From contig JAFRIG010000012.1 in the NCBI GenBank assembly GCA_017432895.1, forward strand, positions 1 to 53,920: 53,920 nucleotides of DNA. The letters run 5' to 3'. Below are positions 1-10,388 of this stretch, piece by piece (position 1 is the stretch's first letter; each line of letters opens with the position of its first letter). Source of the stretch: Erysipelotrichaceae bacterium. Its GTDB lineage: Bacteria; Bacillota_I; Bacilli_A; Erysipelotrichales; Erysipelotrichaceae. The position numbers were made by a program, and so were the translations under genes. The notes beneath the pieces are model-generated. The model was not told the origin of the DNA. It made no database searches and was given only the letters and a program-made list of their open reading frames with translations.

Positions 1-16
1 AAAGAACATCATTTAT

Positions 17-136
17 TCATTCACGCAAGATACAGGTCATGGATTTCCTGCCGGAAAGCACGATTATCTTATCCCGTGTCTGAAGCATAGGATCCAGGGC
101 TGATTCTGACCCCTGGTTTTCATAAAGTTTTGACAC
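17..136 (-). pseudogene. possible remnant of the small (swivel) subunit of aconitase X
   Basis: A 39-codon frame starts at a GTG that overlaps the stop of the aconitase-X gene (TAGTG) and ends at 17. Its second half reads DKIIVLSGRKSM, which resembles the GKILVLPSGRGSS-type strand-loop of the DUF126 swivel subunit that normally partners aconitase X. A full swivel subunit is about 130 residues, so this would be a fragment. The match is short and read by eye; chance similarity is possible. Confidence 0.3.
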
Positions 137-1401
137 TACCTGCACAGCTGCATCAGGATCTCTTCGTCCGTATAGTAGCGGGATGTGGTGTAAGTCCGCA
201 GTTTGTTGCTGGAAGTGATGACAGGCATCTTGGCACAGAGCGGATTGTTCATGAACATCAGCGGACAGATGTAGGACAGGATGACACCGGTCTTCTGCAG
301 ACGCGGATAGTAGTCGGTTTCCCTGAACTTTGCAATGACGGCCGGCGCAGCAGTAAAGACCGTGGGGATCAGGACTTTATCGTGGGAATATTTGTCCAGT
401 TGCGTCTCGATCTTTTCAGTCCAGTCTTTCAGCTGCTGAAGGGACATGTGCGGGCAGCCCATGAAGCATAGTTTTGGTTTGGCATCCGCATTCTTCCAGA
501 CGACAGGGTAGGAGTTGTAGACTCTTTGCAGTTCGGCATCGTCGATGACGTATTCTTTGACGTTTTCCTTAAGCAGACTGCGGCCGGCTTCAACGGCTTC
601 CGGGGTCAGATTCTCGATATGATAGAGACCGACGGCACCGTTGGATGCGGTGGCAGCACCGAAATCCTTGAGATAGGTGCAGGCTTCTTCGTTGAGCTCT
701 TTACCCAGCCATTTATCCAGACCCACCACATAAGGAACATCTTCCATGACCTTCATGCCGATGGCGGAACCCAGAAGCTGGGCTTCCGGCTTTTTGCTGG
801 TTTCGATCTTCACGATCCAGTCCGCCTTGCGGCCTTCGTCGGTCAGTAAGCCGAAATAGGGAACATAGCCGACGATGGAACCCATGATGTCAATGATACC
901 GGAATTGCGATTGCAGCGGGCACCCAGGACCGAATTGGCATAGACGACCGCCGAAGATTCCGACCAGGAAAGTACCTCGCCTTTTTTAGGCGTATTGCCG
1001 ACCTCCGACATGTAGCAGGTACAGGTGAAGGCATCCTTTTCCAGCAGACCCAGTTCATTGAGCTGCTTTTCGTAGAAGTCCTGCTTGGAATACATGAAAT
1101 GTTTGAAGATGAGATCCTGCAGGAAACTGGTGGGGACATTGGGATCCAGAGGCCTGGGGTCGACCGTGAATTTCTGATTGGATCTGACGCCTTCTTTAAG
1201 CAGAGTATCCATCAGCTCGTAGACCGGTTTCATAACTCCCAGTCCAAACGATGTAACTAAATGATTGTATTGGGAACTTACCTCGACCATTCTGGTGGCA
1301 TCAAAGGCCTGACCGTACATGACCAGGGTCTTCATGACCTTGGCCAGGGTCTCGCCTTTAGCACCGTTGAGGAGGTCTTCCTGTTGTTTTGTCAGTTGCA
1401 T
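136..1401 (-). CDS. aconitase X (AcnX, DUF521) catalytic subunit-like protein
   Basis: The 421-residue product matches the large catalytic domain of the aconitase X family. Members dehydrate hydroxy-acids, for example cis-3-hydroxy-L-proline or mevalonate 5-phosphate. Recognisable landmarks are the N-terminal LTKQQEDLLNGAKGE block, the TCTCYMSEVGNTP segment with candidate cluster cysteines, the highly typical SWSESSAVVYANSVLGARCN stretch, and C-terminal Cys motifs (GCPHMS and CPLMFMNNPLC). It is cytoplasmic, with no signal peptide or membrane segment. It lies 10 bases downstream of the flavin oxidoreductase at 1412-3469 on the same strand and so is probably cotranscribed. The swivel subunit is neither fused to it nor intact downstream in this window. 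The family is clear; the substrate is not. Confidence 0.8.
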   Translation of the reverse strand: MQLTKQQEDLLNGAKGETLAKVMKTLVMYGQAFDATRMVEVSSQYNHLVTSFGLGVMKPVYELMDTLLKEGVRSNQKFTVDPRPLDPNVPTSFLQDLIFKHFMYSKQDFYEKQLNELGLLEKDAFTCTCYMSEVGNTPKKGEVLSWSESSAVVYANSVLGARCNRNSGIIDIMGSIVGYVPYFGLLTDEGRKADWIVKIETSKKPEAQLLGSAIGMKVMEDVPYVVGLDKWLGKELNEEACTYLKDFGAATASNGAVGLYHIENLTPEAVEAGRSLLKENVKEYVIDDAELQRVYNSYPVVWKNADAKPKLCFMGCPHMSLQQLKDWTEKIETQLDKYSHDKVLIPTVFTAAPAVIAKFRETDYYPRLQKTGVILSYICPLMFMNNPLCAKMPVITSSNKLRTYTTSRYYTDEEILMQLCR

Positions 1402-1411
1402 ATCTTTCTCC

Positions 1412-3469
1412 TTAGATCTTCATAGCGACTTCGTAAGCCCGCCAGATGACGGATCTGAGATTGCCGACTTCACGACAATCACCGACAAGTCTGATCCGGC
1501 CGTTTTCTTTAGCCAGCGGGGCAGGGATATAACCCGCTGATGAGATGACGCTGTCGCAGGCAACGCTGATCTCTTTATCGCCCTGCATGCAGATCACTTT
1601 ATCGTCTTCCACGGCTTTCACCGTCGTGTTGAGATAGACCGGCACCTTGTGCAATTCAAACCATTCCCGCAGATAGGAACTGTTGGCCAGACAGACACCG
1701 GTCTGGGCGATGAGGTCGTTTTTCATTTCGATGATGCTGACGTTCTTACCCTGCAAGGCAAGTTCGTAAGCTATCTCGCAGCCCGTCAAACCCCCGCCGA
1801 TCACCGCGACATTTTCTTTGACCGGTGTACCGTTGAGGAAGTCACAGGCTTCGATCGTTTTATCGAAACCCGGAATATTGAGCTTTCTGGCCACGGCTCC
1901 GGTAGCGATGACGATGTCTTTGCCGTTAAACCGTTCAAGGTCTTCGATCTTTTTATTCAGATGGATCTCGATAGCCAGATCTTCCATCGTCTTGCGGTAC
2001 CACTTCAGCAGATCACGCAGTTTTCCTTTATAGGATTCCTTGCCGGCAGGGATGAAGACGCCGCCAAGCTGGTCACCGGCTTCATAGATGATCGGCTTAT
2101 GACCGCGCAGTTTCAGGACTCTGGCCGTCTCCATGCCGCCGATGCCGCCGCCGATGATGATGACTTCCTTAGGTGATTGAGCCTTTCTGATGTAGTGCTT
2201 GTCGGTCTGCATCGTTTCGGCATTGATGGCACAGCGGGCCAGATGCAGGGAATCGGATAAGGCCTGATCGTTTGGTACCCCTTCATAGTGGCACATATTG
2301 AAACAGCCGTTGTGACACAGGATGCAGGGCCTGATGTCTTCTTCCCTTCCTTCCATGAGCTTGGTGATCCAGGTGTTGTCAGCCAGAAACTGGCGGGCAA
2401 AACCGGCACCGTCGATCTTGTTTTCCGCGATGGCTTCAGCAGCTGTCTTAGGATCCAGACGTCCTGCCGCGACGACCGGGATATCGGTATATTTGCGAAT
2501 ATTTATGACATCTTCGAGATTGCAGTTTTCCGGCATATAGATCGGTGGATGAGCCCAATACCAGGCATCATAAGTGCCGTTGTCGCAGTTGAGCATATCG
2601 TAGCCGGCTTCCTGCAGGAATTTTACGGCCTGGATCGATTCTTCCATGTCTCTGCCGACTTCGGTGTACTCTTCCCCGGGCAAAGCACCTTTGCGGAAGT
2701 CCTTGGTCTTGGAGATGACGGAATATCTTAAGGAGACCGGGAAGTCCGATCCGCATTGTGCCTTGATGGCTTTGACGATCTCGGCTGCAAAACGATAGCG
2801 ATTTTCCAGTGATCCGCCGTATTCGTCAGTCCGTTTGTTGACATACTTGAGGGTGAACTGGTCCAGCAGATATCCTTCATGGACCGCATGGACTTCGACA
2901 CCGTCAACGCCGGCATCCTTCAGCTTTTTGGCGGTCTTGGCGAAAGCTTCGATGAATTCCCGGATCTCTTCCTTGCTCATCTCACGCGATGGGACTTTAT
3001 CGGACCAGCGGTTGGGAGAAGGCGAAGCGGAAGCTGTGATCTTATCGAGGTCCATAAAAGGCTTGGACACGGTCCTTAATATCGGGTTGGTGTAGAGGGT
3101 CTCCATCATTTTGGAAACGGTGAAGGAACGTCCGAAACCCGCCGTCAGCTGAACGAAGAGCTTGGCACCGGTCTTGTGAAACTCAGGCATCCAGTTCTTC
3201 AGGTCCTCATACATCCTGTCGTTCTTATAAAGCCATTGGCCAAACATCGGATTGTAGACCGGCTGACAACCCGGCAAAACCAGTCCGCAGTTGTTTTGAG
3301 CGACCTGCAGGATGAACTCGGCTCCGGCTTTGTCGAAGTGGTTGTTTTCCATCCAGCCCAGCAGATTGGTTCCGCCCATGGAAGTCATGACGAAACGGTT
3401 CTTTATTTCGACGTTTCCGATCTTCCAGGGAGTAAACAAAGATTCATATGCCTTGTCGATAGATTCCAT
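1412..3469 (-). CDS. NADH:flavin oxidoreductase / enoate reductase (BaiCD/BaiH or 2,4-dienoyl-CoA reductase type)
   Basis: This 685-residue three-part flavoenzyme has an old-yellow-enzyme FMN TIM barrel (about residues 8-360, starting LFTPWKIGNVEIKNRFVMTS). A cysteine cluster CILCHNGCFNMC near 382-394, with a further Cys downstream, fits one [4Fe-4S] site. A C-terminal FAD/NAD(P) module has two glycine motifs, IIIGGGIGG near 435 and AVIGGGLTG near 555. Such enzymes pass electrons from NAD(P)H through FAD and Fe-S to FMN to reduce enoates or dienoyl-CoA. The start at 3469 is chosen because AGGAG lies 8 bases upstream; a longer in-frame start at 3559 has no comparable site. It is the first gene of an operon with the aconitase-X gene. 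Substrate unknown. Confidence 0.85.
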   Translation of the reverse strand: MESIDKAYESLFTPWKIGNVEIKNRFVMTSMGGTNLLGWMENNHFDKAGAEFILQVAQNNCGLVLPGCQPVYNPMFGQWLYKNDRMYEDLKNWMPEFHKTGAKLFVQLTAGFGRSFTVSKMMETLYTNPILRTVSKPFMDLDKITASASPSPNRWSDKVPSREMSKEEIREFIEAFAKTAKKLKDAGVDGVEVHAVHEGYLLDQFTLKYVNKRTDEYGGSLENRYRFAAEIVKAIKAQCGSDFPVSLRYSVISKTKDFRKGALPGEEYTEVGRDMEESIQAVKFLQEAGYDMLNCDNGTYDAWYWAHPPIYMPENCNLEDVINIRKYTDIPVVAAGRLDPKTAAEAIAENKIDGAGFARQFLADNTWITKLMEGREEDIRPCILCHNGCFNMCHYEGVPNDQALSDSLHLARCAINAETMQTDKHYIRKAQSPKEVIIIGGGIGGMETARVLKLRGHKPIIYEAGDQLGGVFIPAGKESYKGKLRDLLKWYRKTMEDLAIEIHLNKKIEDLERFNGKDIVIATGAVARKLNIPGFDKTIEACDFLNGTPVKENVAVIGGGLTGCEIAYELALQGKNVSIIEMKNDLIAQTGVCLANSSYLREWFELHKVPVYLNTTVKAVEDDKVICMQGDKEISVACDSVISSAGYIPAPLAKENGRIRLVGDCREVGNLRSVIWRAYEVAMKI

Positions 3470-3495
3470 ATTATTAAAACTCCTATATTGTGAAA

Positions 3496-3524
3496 ATTTT
3501 AACATATATGGACTAACGTTACAA
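3496..3524 (-). promoter_or_regulatory. sigma-70-type promoter for the flavin oxidoreductase / AcnX pair
   Basis: Read on the minus strand, TTGTAA (3524-3519) and TAAAAT (3501-3496) are separated by 17 bases. They sit about 30 bases upstream of the start codon at 3469. Prediction by inspection only. Confidence 0.45.
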
Positions 3525-3578
3525 GCAGTCTGAGACAAGATGAAACAAGAGTCAAACACGCAAACAGTTCCGGTGTAA

Positions 3579-3758
3579 GTGGAAGAGACCGGAAATAAGC
3601 AGGATGCCTTGAGACTATGGTCGATGGCGGTAATGAGCGGACACAGCTATGCCTTATATCGCCTCGGTTTCCTCTTCAAGAGTCATCCCGAGATCAGCCG
3701 GTATTGTTTTACGGAAGCTTTAAAGCGAGGCTATCAGAACGCACAGTATCAGCTGTAA
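3579..3758 (+). pseudogene. short Sel1/TPR-like coding remnant
   Basis: A 59-codon frame opens at GTG 3579, directly after an in-frame stop, and ends TAA 3756-3758. The product has the spacing of Sel1-like repeats: ALRLWSMAVMSGHSYALYRL followed by YCFTEALKRGYQNAQYQL, i.e. A..LW..A...GH..A.Y.LG and Y...A...G...AQY.L. No ribosome site is evident. It could be a tiny real protein or the tail of a decayed gene. It occupies most of the otherwise empty 313-base gap between the flavoenzyme and the ATP synthase operon. Confidence 0.35.
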
Positions 3759-3808
3759 CGATCTGACATAGATCAGTAAACATCCAAGTATTTTAACAGC
3801 CCTATATA

Positions 3809-3837
3809 TTGAACTTGGCAGTCTGAGCATGTATAAT
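3809..3837 (+). promoter_or_regulatory. promoter of the marR-atp operon
   Basis: TTGAAC (3809-3814) and TATAAT (3832-3837) are separated by exactly 17 bases, and TG directly precedes the -10. This is the best promoter in the left part of the window. The predicted start point falls inside the palindrome at 3841-3860. Confidence 0.7.
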
Positions 3838-3840
3838 TTT

Positions 3841-3860
3841 ATTGTTTAAATATAAACAAT
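3841..3860. promoter_or_regulatory. palindromic operator, likely for the adjacent MarR-type regulator
   Basis: ATTGTTTA and TAAACAAT form a perfect 8-base inverted repeat around a 4-base centre (AATA). It lies 3 bases after the -10 hexamer and ends 3 bases before the AGGAG of the marR-type gene. A protein bound here would cover the transcription start. MarR proteins commonly bind such sites in their own promoters; the assignment is inference. Confidence 0.6.
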
Positions 3861-3873
3861 AAAAGGAGAGGCG

Positions 3874-4299
3874 TTGTTAGCTTTATTAGAGAATGTTTAC
3901 GGAGCCAAGGGACTCTACCAGCAGCTGTTAGGACCCTTGTGCAAAAAATACGATCTGACCGATACGGAGCTTATCATCCTTTTGTATCTGGCCGATCGCA
4001 ATCCGGCAGATACGGCGACCAAGATCATCAGATCGCAGCGCTTAAAGAAAGCCGTCGTCTCCGTTTCGATCGACGATCTGGAGAAAAAGGGACTGATCTC
4101 CAGCTACTATCAGGAAAACAACCGGCGGACCAAACACCTCAAGGTCAATGAAGAAGCCAAACCCATCATCAAAGCGGCACGCAAGATCCAGGACGAGTAT
4201 TATGAGACTCTGACGCAGGGTCTGAAGAAAGAAGAGATAGATCTTTTGAACAGCTTGATTAAGAAGGTCAACCGGAACATAAGCAGGTGTCCGTTATGA
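3874..4299 (+). CDS. MarR-family transcriptional regulator heading the ATP synthase operon
   Basis: The 141-residue protein has the MarR winged-helix fold. An N-terminal helix (LLENVYGAKGLYQQLLGPL) is followed by a helix-turn-helix (LTDTELIILLYLADRN), a recognition region (AVVSVSIDDLEKKGLISSYY) with wing NNRRTKHLKV, and a C-terminal dimerisation helix. The start is TTG 3874 with AGGAG 5 bases upstream; no ATG is better placed. Its stop overlaps the next start (ATGA at 4296-4299), so it is translationally coupled to atpI and transcribed with the whole atp operon. The perfect palindrome in its promoter suggests autoregulation. The ligand is unknown. Confidence 0.85.
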   Translation: MLALLENVYGAKGLYQQLLGPLCKKYDLTDTELIILLYLADRNPADTATKIIRSQRLKKAVVSVSIDDLEKKGLISSYYQENNRRTKHLKVNEEAKPIIKAARKIQDEYYETLTQGLKKEEIDLLNSLIKKVNRNISRCPL

Positions 4300-4640
4300 A
4301 ACTGAAGATCTATACGCTGACCGCTTCCATTGCGGCCATCCTGGCTGTCTTCTTCGTCTTCATCGATTATAGGATCTCCTTAGGCATCGTGTTGTCAGCC
4401 GGCTTCTCGCTGCTGAACATGCTGATGCTGTCGCAATCCATGAAGGCTCTGATGGATTCGCAAGGTACTAATTATTCTTCGATGATCTCCGGCAACATCA
4501 TCCGCTTCGCGCTGCTGATGGCTGTCGTGTTCATCGCTATCAAAAATCCGCAGCTGTTTTCGATCTATGGGGTCGCAGCCGGATTCATACTGTTTCTGAT
4601 CGCGTTAGTCATTGACGCGGTCTCCCGGAAAGGAGGATAA
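4296..4640 (+). CDS. atpI: ATP synthase subunit I-like membrane protein
   Basis: This 114-residue, four-helix membrane protein fits the AtpI/subunit I family, which helps assemble the c-ring. Hydrophobic spans are near residues 5-23, 27-45, 65-83 and 89-108. The family varies greatly in sequence, so the call leans on size, topology and position directly before atpB. The ATG at 4296 is preferred because it overlaps the marR stop as ATGA; a GTG at 4287 is an in-frame alternative. In species with Na+ ATP synthases AtpI is also linked to c-ring assembly, which fits the c subunit here. Confidence 0.7.
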   Translation: MKLKIYTLTASIAAILAVFFVFIDYRISLGIVLSAGFSLLNMLMLSQSMKALMDSQGTNYSSMISGNIIRFALLMAVVFIAIKNPQLFSIYGVAAGFILFLIALVIDAVSRKGG

Positions 4641-4644
4641 AGGC

Positions 4645-5325
4645 ATGCAGTTACAAAGTACGGTCTTACCGATCATCATCATCACGCTGTTTATGGCTGC
4701 TTTACTGTTCTATGTGAACCGCAAGCTGACAGCATTTGATCCGCTGTCCAAGCCTACAGGTGTTGTATTGCTGATGATCATGTATGCCCAGACCATCGAC
4801 AATATGGTCAAAAGCAAGACGAACGAAAAGGTGGCCAAATATCTGACACCCTACATCATGACGGTGGCAGCCTATATCTTCTTAAGCAACATCGCCGGCC
4901 TGTTCTCACTGGAGACGCCGACTTCCAATCTGTCGGTGACCCTGGTTTTGGCGGCGATCACCTGTGTGCTGATCGAAGTCTACTCAGCAAAGGAAAGAGG
5001 CTCCAAGGATTACATCAAGAGCTGGTTTGAACCCTTTGCGCCGTTTGTGATCTTGAACGTCATGTCGAAGTTCTCGACGCTGCTGTCACTGTCACTGAGG
5101 CTGTTTGGTAACATCCTTTCAGGTGGCATATTGATGTCGGTCATCTATCAGATGCTTGCGGCGATCTCAAACAAGATCCCCTTCATCGGAAATTTCAATA
5201 TCGTAGGCGTAGCGATAGCCCCGGTCCTGCATTTCTATTTCGACCTGTTCTCAGGAGTAATGCAGGCATTCATCTTCATTACGTTGTCAATTTCCTTCAT
5301 CAGCAAGGAATTGCCCAATAAATAA
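4645..5325 (+). CDS. atpB: F0F1 ATP synthase subunit a
   Basis: The 226-residue a subunit forms the ion channel next to the c-ring. The essential arginine lies in the LSLRLFGNILSGG motif (Arg152). The C-terminal helix carries FDLFSGVMQAFIFITLS, the usual ending. It has five or six hydrophobic spans. The position after RLFGN that is Glu in E. coli (GELIF) is Gly here, which is common outside proteobacteria. The start at 4645 has AGGAGG 8 bases upstream. Genes before and after are atpI and atpE in the usual order. Confidence 0.93.
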   Translation: MQLQSTVLPIIIITLFMAALLFYVNRKLTAFDPLSKPTGVVLLMIMYAQTIDNMVKSKTNEKVAKYLTPYIMTVAAYIFLSNIAGLFSLETPTSNLSVTLVLAAITCVLIEVYSAKERGSKDYIKSWFEPFAPFVILNVMSKFSTLLSLSLRLFGNILSGGILMSVIYQMLAAISNKIPFIGNFNIVGVAIAPVLHFYFDLFSGVMQAFIFITLSISFISKELPNK

Positions 5326-5339
5326 ACAGGAGGAATCAT

Positions 5340-5570
5340 ATGGAAAAAGCGTTAATGGCATTTGCAGCAGCTCTTTGTGTCTGCGGCGGCTGTGTCACCG
5401 GTATCATGGAAGGCAAAGTCGCGATCAAGGCTGTCGAGTCTATCGGCAAGAATCCGGATGCAGCCGACAAGATCCAGTCGATGGCTATTGTCGGTGCGGC
5501 GATCTCGGAGACCTGTGCTATTTACTGTCTGCTTGTCGCTTTCCTGATCATCTTTATCTTAGGAGCATAA
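5340..5570 (+). CDS. atpE: F0F1 ATP synthase subunit c with a two-carboxylate, Na+-type ion site
   Basis: The 76-residue hairpin proteolipid is the ion-carrying rotor subunit. Helix 1 contains GIMEGKVAIKAVES and helix 2 contains AAISETCAIYCLL. Aligning KAVES and NPDA with the Ilyobacter tartaricus c subunit puts Glu24 at its Gln32, Glu57 at Glu65, Thr58 at Ser66 and Tyr62 at Tyr70. The Glu-Glu spacing of 33 is identical. Glu at the first position is the two-carboxylate pattern described for Fusobacterium nucleatum, whose rotor binds Na+. Thr67 of the reference is Cys59 here. A ribosome site AGGAGG lies 6 bases before the start. Na+ coupling is inferred from these residues only. Confidence 0.93.
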   Translation: MEKALMAFAAALCVCGGCVTGIMEGKVAIKAVESIGKNPDAADKIQSMAIVGAAISETCAIYCLLVAFLIIFILGA

Positions 5571-5571
5571 G

Positions 5572-6081
5572 ATGCAGATCGTAGATATTCTGGAATTACT
5601 GATTCCCGATGTCTGGACCAGCATCACGCAGCTTTGTGCGACGGCACTTCTGTTTTTCCTGATGTACAAGCTGGCCTGGAAACCGGTCAAGAAGATCCTG
5701 GATGAAAGAAGCCGTTTCGAGCAGCAGAAGCTCGATGAAGCGGCGGCTTTGAAGGAAGAAAACGAGAAGGTCAACAAGCAGGCCAAGCAGATCATTTCGG
5801 AAGCCAACCGTTCGGCTGAAGAGATCGTCAAAGAAGCCCGGGAAGAAGGCCGGATCGCCAAAAACGAACTGATCGAAGAAGGCAAGAAGGAATCCGCACA
5901 GCTGCTGGAGAATGCCCGTCACGAGATGGATCTGCAGCGTTCCAAGATGATGGAAGATCTGCGTTCCGAGATCGTGGAGACGGCTATTTCGGCGGCGGAA
6001 AAGATCCTGGAAAACAAGGTCGATGCGCAAAGCGAAAAAGAAAGCATCAATTCTTTTGTCAAGGAAGTAATCGGTAAATGA
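5572..6081 (+). CDS. atpF: F0F1 ATP synthase subunit b
   Basis: This is the 169-residue peripheral stalk subunit. It has a single membrane helix near residues 17-34 ([20 protein letters not shown]), then the [20 protein letters not shown] hinge and a long, highly charged, heptad-like coiled coil to about residue 140. The start codon is one base after the atpE stop, and the end overlaps the next start (ATGA, 6078-6081). The C-terminus should meet the delta part of the fused delta-alpha protein. Confidence 0.93.
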   Translation: MQIVDILELLIPDVWTSITQLCATALLFFLMYKLAWKPVKKILDERSRFEQQKLDEAAALKEENEKVNKQAKQIISEANRSAEEIVKEAREEGRIAKNELIEEGKKESAQLLENARHEMDLQRSKMMEDLRSEIVETAISAAEKILENKVDAQSEKESINSFVKEVIGK

Positions 6082-8138
6082 GTTTAAGTATCAGAAGCTA
6101 TGCCCAGAACCTGATGGAACTGTACAATCAGGAGAACATGGTCGAGATCGCTTTTGAAGATCTGAAGATGATCAACGATGAGCTCAACGTCAATGAAGAG
6201 CTGTTTCGCTACATCAATTCGACTGATTACTCTAACGCCCAAAAGATCGTCAGGATTCAGGAAGCATTAAACAATGAAGTTTATCAGTCCGTATTGAACG
6301 GACTGTTTCTGGTGCTCGACTCTATTCCCCGCAAGCACCTGGAAGATGACCTCATCCATGAATTTCTGGTCTACTACTACCAGACCCGTGGCATCATTTT
6401 GGGTTGTGCATACAGCGCCAAGAAGCTGGAAGAAAGCGATCTGCGGACCCTGGAGATCGCCTTTACCCAGAAGCTGGGCAAAAGGATCAAACTGGAAAAC
6501 AAGATCGACAAGAGCCTATTAGGCGGTGTTAAGGTCATCATCAACGATGAAGTCTGGGATGGTTCCTACCGTTCAAGGATGAATGGCCTCAAGGAATCGC
6601 TGTTAAAGAAAGAAATGGACACTGAAGCAAGCGACCTGGGCCTCGACTTAAAAGGCGAGATCGACAGTTTCGACTTGCACAATGTCCGTACCGATTCCAA
6701 CATGACCACCGGCTATGTCACCAGTGTGGCTGATGGCGTCGCCAACATCTCCGGTATCTATTCGGCTATGGCCGGTGAGTTATTGACTATCGGCGAAACC
6801 AAGGCGATGGTCATGGACCTGGAGGAAGACAATATCGCGGCCGTACTTTTAGGCAACGACAAGGATATCGTCAAAGGTACACAGGTCTCCGCTACCGGCA
6901 AGGTCGTGGAAATACCGGTAGGCGATGAACTTTTAGGCCGAGTGGTCGATGCCTTAGGCCGTCCTATCGATGGCAAAGGCACGATCAGATATACGGAGAC
7001 CCGTCAGATCGAAGTCGCGGCACCCGGTGTCATTGACCGCAGTCCGATCAATGAACCCTTACAGACCGGCATCAAGATCATCGACTCGATGATCCCTATC
7101 GGCAAGGGCCAAAGAGAACTGATCATCGGCGACCGTCAGACCGGCAAGACCGCTTTGGCTATCGATACGATCATCAATCAGCGCGGCAGAAACGTCAAAT
7201 GTATCTACGTGGCGATCGGCCAGAAGAATTCGACCGTCGCTCAGATCATTGAAAAACTTAACAGTTTCGGTTCCATGAGCTATACGACCGTGGTCGTAGC
7301 CGGAGCCAGTGAACTGGCCTCCTTACAATATATAGCCCCGTACGCCGGCTGCAGCATTGGCGAATACTGGATGAATAAAGGGGAAGACGTCCTGATCGTT
7401 TACGACGATCTTTCCAAACATGCGGTAGCCTATCGAACACTTTCATTACTATTAAGAAGGCCTCCGGGCCGAGAAGCTTTCCCGGGCGATGTCTTCTACT
7501 TACATTCAAGACTGCTGGAAAGAAGCGGCAAGCTTTCCGAAAGACTCGGTCAGGGTTCTTTGACGGCTTTACCGATCATCGAGACCCAGGCAGGGGATAT
7601 CTCAGCCTATATTCCGACCAACGTCATTTCGATCACGGATGGTCAGATCTTCTTACAGACGGAGATGTTCAACAGCGGTATCAGACCGGCCATCGATTAC
7701 GGTCTTTCCGTTTCCCGTGTCGGTTCAGCTGCCCAGATCAAGGCGATGAAGAAGGTCTCTTCCTCTTTGAAGCTCGACCTTTCCCAATACCAGGAAGTGT
7801 TAGACTTTGCCCAGTTTGGATCGGACCTTGATCCTTCGACCAGAGCCAGGATCAACCATGGTTCCCATTTGGTGGAAATGCTCAAACAGCCTCAATACCA
7901 GCCCATGCAGACGACCGATCAGATCGTCTTGCTGCTGGCGGCGAAACTGGGCCTGCTGGATGAGATCCCGCTAAGCGATATGAAGGAATATGAGAAAGAA
8001 CTGCTGGAAGAAGTCAACAGCGTTCATGGCGATCTGATCAGACAGATCGCGGAAAAGAAAGATCTCGATGAGGAAACTTTAGAGAAGCTTTCCTCGATCA
8101 TCACGATCTACACGACTCAGTTCAGACTGATGGATTAG
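6078..8138 (+). CDS. atpHA: fused ATP synthase delta-alpha polypeptide
   Basis: One 686-codon frame encodes both subunits. Residues 1-179 are a full delta/OSCP subunit: N-terminal six-helix domain beginning [18 protein letters not shown] and the usual end [20 protein letters not shown] then [13 protein letters not shown]. Residues 180-686 are a full alpha subunit: beta-barrel domain ([15 protein letters not shown]), P-loop GDRQTGKT (351-358), [10 protein letters not shown] with the arginine finger Arg547, and a C-terminal helical domain. There is no stop between them. An in-frame ATG at 6615 (Met180) sits exactly where a separate alpha would begin and would give a normal 507-residue alpha; only a weak AAAGAAAG precedes it. 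Delta is normally one copy and alpha three copies per complex, so a strict fusion poses a stoichiometry problem. Confidence 0.93.
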   Translation: MSLSIRSYAQNLMELYNQENMVEIAFEDLKMINDELNVNEELFRYINSTDYSNAQKIVRIQEALNNEVYQSVLNGLFLVLDSIPRKHLEDDLIHEFLVYYYQTRGIILGCAYSAKKLEESDLRTLEIAFTQKLGKRIKLENKIDKSLLGGVKVIINDEVWDGSYRSRMNGLKESLLKKEMDTEASDLGLDLKGEIDSFDLHNVRTDSNMTTGYVTSVADGVANISGIYSAMAGELLTIGETKAMVMDLEEDNIAAVLLGNDKDIVKGTQVSATGKVVEIPVGDELLGRVVDALGRPIDGKGTIRYTETRQIEVAAPGVIDRSPINEPLQTGIKIIDSMIPIGKGQRELIIGDRQTGKTALAIDTIINQRGRNVKCIYVAIGQKNSTVAQIIEKLNSFGSMSYTTVVVAGASELASLQYIAPYAGCSIGEYWMNKGEDVLIVYDDLSKHAVAYRTLSLLLRRPPGREAFPGDVFYLHSRLLERSGKLSERLGQGSLTALPIIETQAGDISAYIPTNVISITDGQIFLQTEMFNSGIRPAIDYGLSVSRVGSAAQIKAMKKVSSSLKLDLSQYQEVLDFAQFGSDLDPSTRARINHGSHLVEMLKQPQYQPMQTTDQIVLLLAAKLGLLDEIPLSDMKEYEKELLEEVNSVHGDLIRQIAEKKDLDEETLEKLSSIITIYTTQFRLMD
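6615..6620 (+). promoter_or_regulatory. possible internal translation start for free alpha subunit
   Basis: An in-frame ATG at 6615 begins [20 protein letters not shown], which resembles a normal alpha N-terminus (AEEISSIIKQQIENYE type). The upstream bases (TTAAAGAAAGAA) are purine-rich but are not a strong Shine-Dalgarno. Use of this start is inference. Confidence 0.35.
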
Positions 8139-8142
8139 GATA

Positions 8143-10385
<2,243 letters not shown>

Positions 10386-10388
10386 GCC

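Noticed and set aside
6590..6640. Delta-alpha fusion as a simple sequencing error
   Set aside because: Both halves are full length, in frame and joined at natural borders, so no frameshift is needed to explain it. A single-base loss of a stop codon cannot be excluded without reads.
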